This document shows positions 61,279-64,000 of a stretch of 64,000 nucleotides of DNA, one piece after another. Source of the DNA: Aigarchaeota archaeon (lineage in GTDB: Archaea > Thermoproteota > Nitrososphaeria_A > Caldarchaeales > Wolframiiraptoraceae); contig JANXDS010000001.1 of NCBI GenBank assembly GCA_025059205.1, positions 297,582-361,581 of the forward strand, written 5' to 3'. The position numbers were made by a program, and so were the translations under genes. Under the pieces are notes generated by a model that saw only the letters and a program-made list of their open reading frames with translations, had not been told where the DNA came from and made no database searches. Position 1 is the first letter of the stretch, and the number at the start of each line of letters is the position of its first letter.

Positions 61279-62091
61279 ATGGGATGGGGAGATAGGTTAG
61301 CAAAAGTTTACATCGCCTTGATCATACTCTTCATCTATCTTCCGGTATTCTTCATGATGGCTTTATCTTTCAAGAGCGGCACTAAGGTGAGCTTTCCCAT
61401 AGAAGGCTTTACGCTAGATTGGTACATAAAGCCGCCGACTGGTTATGAGTATTCCGCGTATATCTCGATAATGCACGACAAGAACTTCTTTACGGCCCTA
61501 AACAACTCGCTATTCGTATCCATCATCACTGCGTTGCTGACATGCCTCCTAGTCACTACGACCGCGTTGGCTCTTAGAAAGAGGATCGTGGGCAGGGACA
61601 TGCTGTTCTACTTGTTCATCTTGGGCTTCATAGTTCCCGGTGTCGCGCTTGGTCTAGGTGTGACCTTCATGTTCAGGCTGTTTGGTGTTGAATCCTCCCT
61701 TCTGGTGGTTGCGACTGTTCTTACAGTTTACACGGTACCATTCGGCCTCATACTGATGATGTCGAGGTTCGACCCCGAGCTGGCAACGTACGAGTACGCA
61801 GCCAGCGTACTGAGAGCAAGTCCGATCAACGTATTCAGGCGCATAACGTTGCCGTTGATAATATTCGAGGTTATATCAGCAGCGATAATGGGCTTCCTGC
61901 TCTCATGGGGCGAAGTTATTAGGACACAGTTCGTTATGAAAGGCACAGGTACTTTAGCAACGTACATCAAAAACGAGCTTTCGATAAACCCGATAACCCC
62001 GAAGTGGTTCGCAGCCGGCACGATCATCGCGATAGTGGCATTCATAGGCCTGGCAATATTCGCCTACATAATGTCCAGGAGAGTCCGTTAA
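61279..62091 (+). CDS. ABC transporter permease (PotC-like)
   Basis: This 270-residue six-helix permease carries the coupling loop ELATYEYAASVLRASPINVFRRITLPLI. The ATG at 61279 has GAGGTG six bases upstream; a GTG at 61270 is too near the end of the previous gene. It forms the channel with the PotB-like permease. Confidence 0.92.
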   Translation: MGWGDRLAKVYIALIILFIYLPVFFMMALSFKSGTKVSFPIEGFTLDWYIKPPTGYEYSAYISIMHDKNFFTALNNSLFVSIITALLTCLLVTTTALALRKRIVGRDMLFYLFILGFIVPGVALGLGVTFMFRLFGVESSLLVVATVLTVYTVPFGLILMMSRFDPELATYEYAASVLRASPINVFRRITLPLIIFEVISAAIMGFLLSWGEVIRTQFVMKGTGTLATYIKNELSINPITPKWFAAGTIIAIVAFIGLAIFAYIMSRRVR

Positions 62092-62130
62092 ACGGAAGTA
62101 AAATACATATTATGAGCAATTTTCGTTAAA

Positions 62131-62147
62131 AAAGATTTAAATACGTC
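62131..62147 (+). promoter_or_regulatory. TATA box for binding-protein gene
   Basis: AAAGATTTAAATACGTC has a TATA core about 26 bases before the ATG at 62168, so the mRNA is probably leaderless. The binding-protein gene can be expressed apart from the permease genes. Confidence 0.55.
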
Positions 62148-62167
62148 TTATTAAAAGTTACTCATCA

Positions 62168-63577
62168 ATGTCGGAAAAGGTGTCTAGAAGGAAATTCCTA
62201 GCTGCCGTCGGAGGAGTTGCTGCCGCTGCCGTTGTAGGTGGTGTCGCGTGGTACCTCTACACGAGCGCTCCACCAACACCTACCGTAACAAGGCCGACAA
62301 AGATCAGGTACTCAACCCATCCGTTCTACTTCCCGCCTGATGCCGAGAAAGAGTATGAGAAGTTGATGAATATCGACGTAGAAGCAACCTACCTGGACTT
62401 TTTCGTTATGACCCAGAAACAATTGGCCGACCCTACCGCGTGGGATGTGGCCGCCTCGGGAAGGTACAGACCAATCATAGCCGAGGGTCTGGCAAGGTCA
62501 ATACCTGTCGAGAAAGTGCCTAGATGGAGAGCGGACAAGGTATTGGATGTATTCTACAACGTTGGGAAGTACTTCAAGCCAGCGCAGGCGGAGAGGTTTA
62601 ACTATCTCCTCTGGGACGAGCCCGGAAAGTCCCTCGTAGCCGTTCCAGTTATGTGGAACTTCGACTCCGTAACGTATCTACCGGAATTCGTGCCCTATGA
62701 GGAACGCGGTGGTACTAAGCGAACGTTGGCTTACTCAGAACTTTGGAACCCAGAATGGAGAGGAAGGACCGGAATGCAGGACGAGGGCTTCACGGTATTT
62801 AGCGAGACCGCAAACTACTTAGAAGCGACCGAACAAATGACGTTTTCAGGTGCTATAACCAACCTAACCGAAAAAGAGGTCGATGCTGTTTTTAACTACT
62901 TACTGCCGTATGTTAAGCAGGGCTTCATCAAGACGTTCTGGTTCTCGTATGGAGATATAGTTACACTCTTCTCAACTAGGGAAGTATGGCTAGCCAGCAC
63001 ATGGCAGCCAGTGTGCTTCGACACAAGAAAGGCCGGGACACCAGCGTACTATGCGGCGCTACAGCACGGCCCCTTCTTCTGGTACAACTCCGGTTATGTC
63101 TCTTCTTTTGCCTCACCTGCGGTTGCAGAAGAGGGAATAAAGCTACTCAACTGGCACCTAGAGCTCTACACGCAGATGCTCTACACCAGGCAAGGTTATC
63201 CGACGCCCGCATGGGCTTGGGAAGATTACAAGAAAGCCATGGGAGACGAGTTTTATGGATGGTTCTATGAGGGTAAGAGCACTTACCTGCCGATAGAAGA
63301 AGTGATGAAAGTAATATGGCCGGATAAGCCAGAATTTGCGACGCTACCAGAAAGGTTACAGAATGCGCTCTTCTTACCAGACGTGTACTTCAAGCACTTC
63401 TGGACAGGCGAGCCGCCCAGAGAGGGCAAACCGCATCCTAGGGGCAACGTTAGGGACCTTGGTTCCGTCGAGGATAAGCAGAAGATGACGAGGTACTTCC
63501 TATCGCCAGACCTTCCTGACAACAACGAATACTACGTCAAAAAGTTCGAAGAATTAAAAGCAGCGCTTCCGGTATAA
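62168..63577 (+). CDS. ABC transporter substrate-binding protein with Tat signal
   Basis: The start MSEKVSRRKFLAAVGG, with a twin-arginine (SRRKFLA) and hydrophobic stretch, is a Tat signal, followed by a Thr/Pro-rich anchor region. The mature part (about 430 residues) looks like a type 2 periplasmic binding protein of the PotD class. It binds the solute outside and passes it to the permeases. It has its own promoter. The solute is unknown; a hydantoin- or amine-like compound is possible by context with the racemase and DUF917 genes. Confidence 0.9.
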   Translation: MSEKVSRRKFLAAVGGVAAAAVVGGVAWYLYTSAPPTPTVTRPTKIRYSTHPFYFPPDAEKEYEKLMNIDVEATYLDFFVMTQKQLADPTAWDVAASGRYRPIIAEGLARSIPVEKVPRWRADKVLDVFYNVGKYFKPAQAERFNYLLWDEPGKSLVAVPVMWNFDSVTYLPEFVPYEERGGTKRTLAYSELWNPEWRGRTGMQDEGFTVFSETANYLEATEQMTFSGAITNLTEKEVDAVFNYLLPYVKQGFIKTFWFSYGDIVTLFSTREVWLASTWQPVCFDTRKAGTPAYYAALQHGPFFWYNSGYVSSFASPAVAEEGIKLLNWHLELYTQMLYTRQGYPTPAWAWEDYKKAMGDEFYGWFYEGKSTYLPIEEVMKVIWPDKPEFATLPERLQNALFLPDVYFKHFWTGEPPREGKPHPRGNVRDLGSVEDKQKMTRYFLSPDLPDNNEYYVKKFEELKAALPV

Positions 63578-63585
63578 ATAAACTA

Positions 63586-63604
63586 TCACCTTTTTATTTT
63601 TTAT
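63586..63604 (+). terminator. T-rich terminator after binding protein
   Basis: CACCTTTTTATTTTTTATT lies right after the stop codon, matching the U-rich terminators of archaea. It also covers the end of the convergent thermosome gene. Confidence 0.5.
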
Positions 63605-64000
63605 TCTAAGGTCTCAAGACCGTATTCCTTCCTAAGCCCTCTCAGCCTTTCTGGGGACGTTCCTTTAGTCCTTTTCACGTAGTAGTATTCGGACTCCGAT
63701 AACTTCCTGCCGGTTATTATTCCGTCTATTCTGAGTATTGTATATGCGAGTTCGAAGGCGGTTTTTATCGCCTGCTGCTTAACGGCCGACAACTCGTACA
63801 AACCTAACTCTTTGGCACCCGCAACACCACCTCCAGCATTGATACATGCGTCAACCTTTCCAGATGCATGTTCTGCCCTCAAATTGCTTAAGATCTCTAT
63901 GGGGTCCTGACCTAAATTCGTAGACAGGATTGCTACCACGTCTTCAAAAGCCTCTGCTACGGCTTTAACGACCAGTTGCCTCTTGTCTGGTATGCCGTCG
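63601..64000 (-). CDS. Thermosome subunit, C-terminal part (partial)
   Basis: The frame stays open to the window edge, so the gene starts beyond it. The visible 132 residues (from PDKRQLVVKAVAEAFEDVVAIL through NLGQDPIEILSNLRAEH, CINAGGGVAGAKELGLYE, SAVKQQAIKTAFELAYTILRIDGII) match the C-terminal equatorial domain of group II chaperonin. The ending is odd: a charged extension (GRKLSESEYYYVKRTKG...) replaces the usual glycine-rich tail. This suggests a diverged paralogue of the main thermosome subunits. It converges with the ABC binding protein gene. Confidence 0.87.
   Translation of the reverse strand, partial: DGIPDKRQLVVKAVAEAFEDVVAILSTNLGQDPIEILSNLRAEHASGKVDACINAGGGVAGAKELGLYELSAVKQQAIKTAFELAYTILRIDGIITGRKLSESEYYYVKRTKGTSPERLRGLRKEYGLETLE

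Noticed and set aside
1..64000. CRISPR arrays, insertion sequences or prophage
   Set aside because: No regularly spaced repeats, transposase or phage structural genes were seen on either strand.

Overview
The window is archaeal chromosome of moderate GC content. Archaeal markers are an archaellum operon, archaeal DnaG-type primase, Topo VI subunit A, Pelota, AglB/STT3, archaeal-size ribosomal proteins L23, L2 and S19, intron-containing tRNA genes, TATA-box promoters with leaderless starts, and an F420-dependent enzyme. The gene mix (STT3, archaellum, FixABCX, a LysS-like homocitrate synthase, oxidative pentose-phosphate genes, Topo VI) fits a TACK/Thermoproteota lineage, perhaps a deep-branching Nitrososphaeria or Aigarchaeota-type organism. 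That placement is an inference and no lineage-defining gene was seen. No CRISPR array, insertion sequence, rRNA or prophage was seen. Genes are packed tightly, and several convergent pairs overlap at their stop codons.

Layout: 1-2808 fixC(partial)-fixX-fixA-fixB electron-transfer flavoprotein complex, convergent with an FrhB-type F420/ferredoxin protein. 4224-11735 archaellum locus: arlB on the plus strand, and on the minus strand a V4R-domain gene, an ArlC/D/E-like gene, arlG, arlF, arlH, arlI, arlJ and a final one-TM protein. 11830-13327 rpl23, rpl2, rps19. 13346-31964 housekeeping: a DUF92/VTE6-like kinase, hisS, TtuA-like thiolase, iorAB, pelA, dnaG, HD hydrolase, prs, a Trm11-like methylase, rnz, a DMT transporter, a sugar isomerase, an exosome-associated RNA-binding protein, top6A, a metallophosphoesterase, a SWIM protein and a GPN GTPase. 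32010-32129 is tRNA-Ser(CGA), followed by the only gap over 300 bases.

32462-35824 is an ECF transporter operon ending in a phosphoribosyltransferase, suggesting nucleobase uptake and salvage. 38222-41884 is a probable N-glycosylation locus: an OST3/OSTC-like four-helix protein, a small zinc ribbon protein, AglB/STT3, and a membrane-anchored thioredoxin. 44186-47893 groups an F420-dependent glucose-6-phosphate dehydrogenase-like enzyme, a tandem SIS-domain protein and 6-phosphogluconate dehydrogenase. Together these could form an F420-linked oxidative pentose phosphate branch.

47910-57019 is mixed: HAD phosphatase, GGCT-like protein, YfcE-like phosphodiesterase, pheA, a QueT-type transporter, a SerK-like kinase, tRNA-Leu(CAG), a VTE5-like polyprenol kinase, an ArsR regulator with a membrane partner, and an acyl-CoA ligase with a striking operator-like repeat. 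57186-63577 groups an Asp/Glu/hydantoin racemase and a DUF917 protein with a divergent PotABCD-like ABC importer, which looks like an uptake and catabolic module for a hydantoin- or amino-acid-like compound. The window ends inside a divergent thermosome subunit gene (minus strand).
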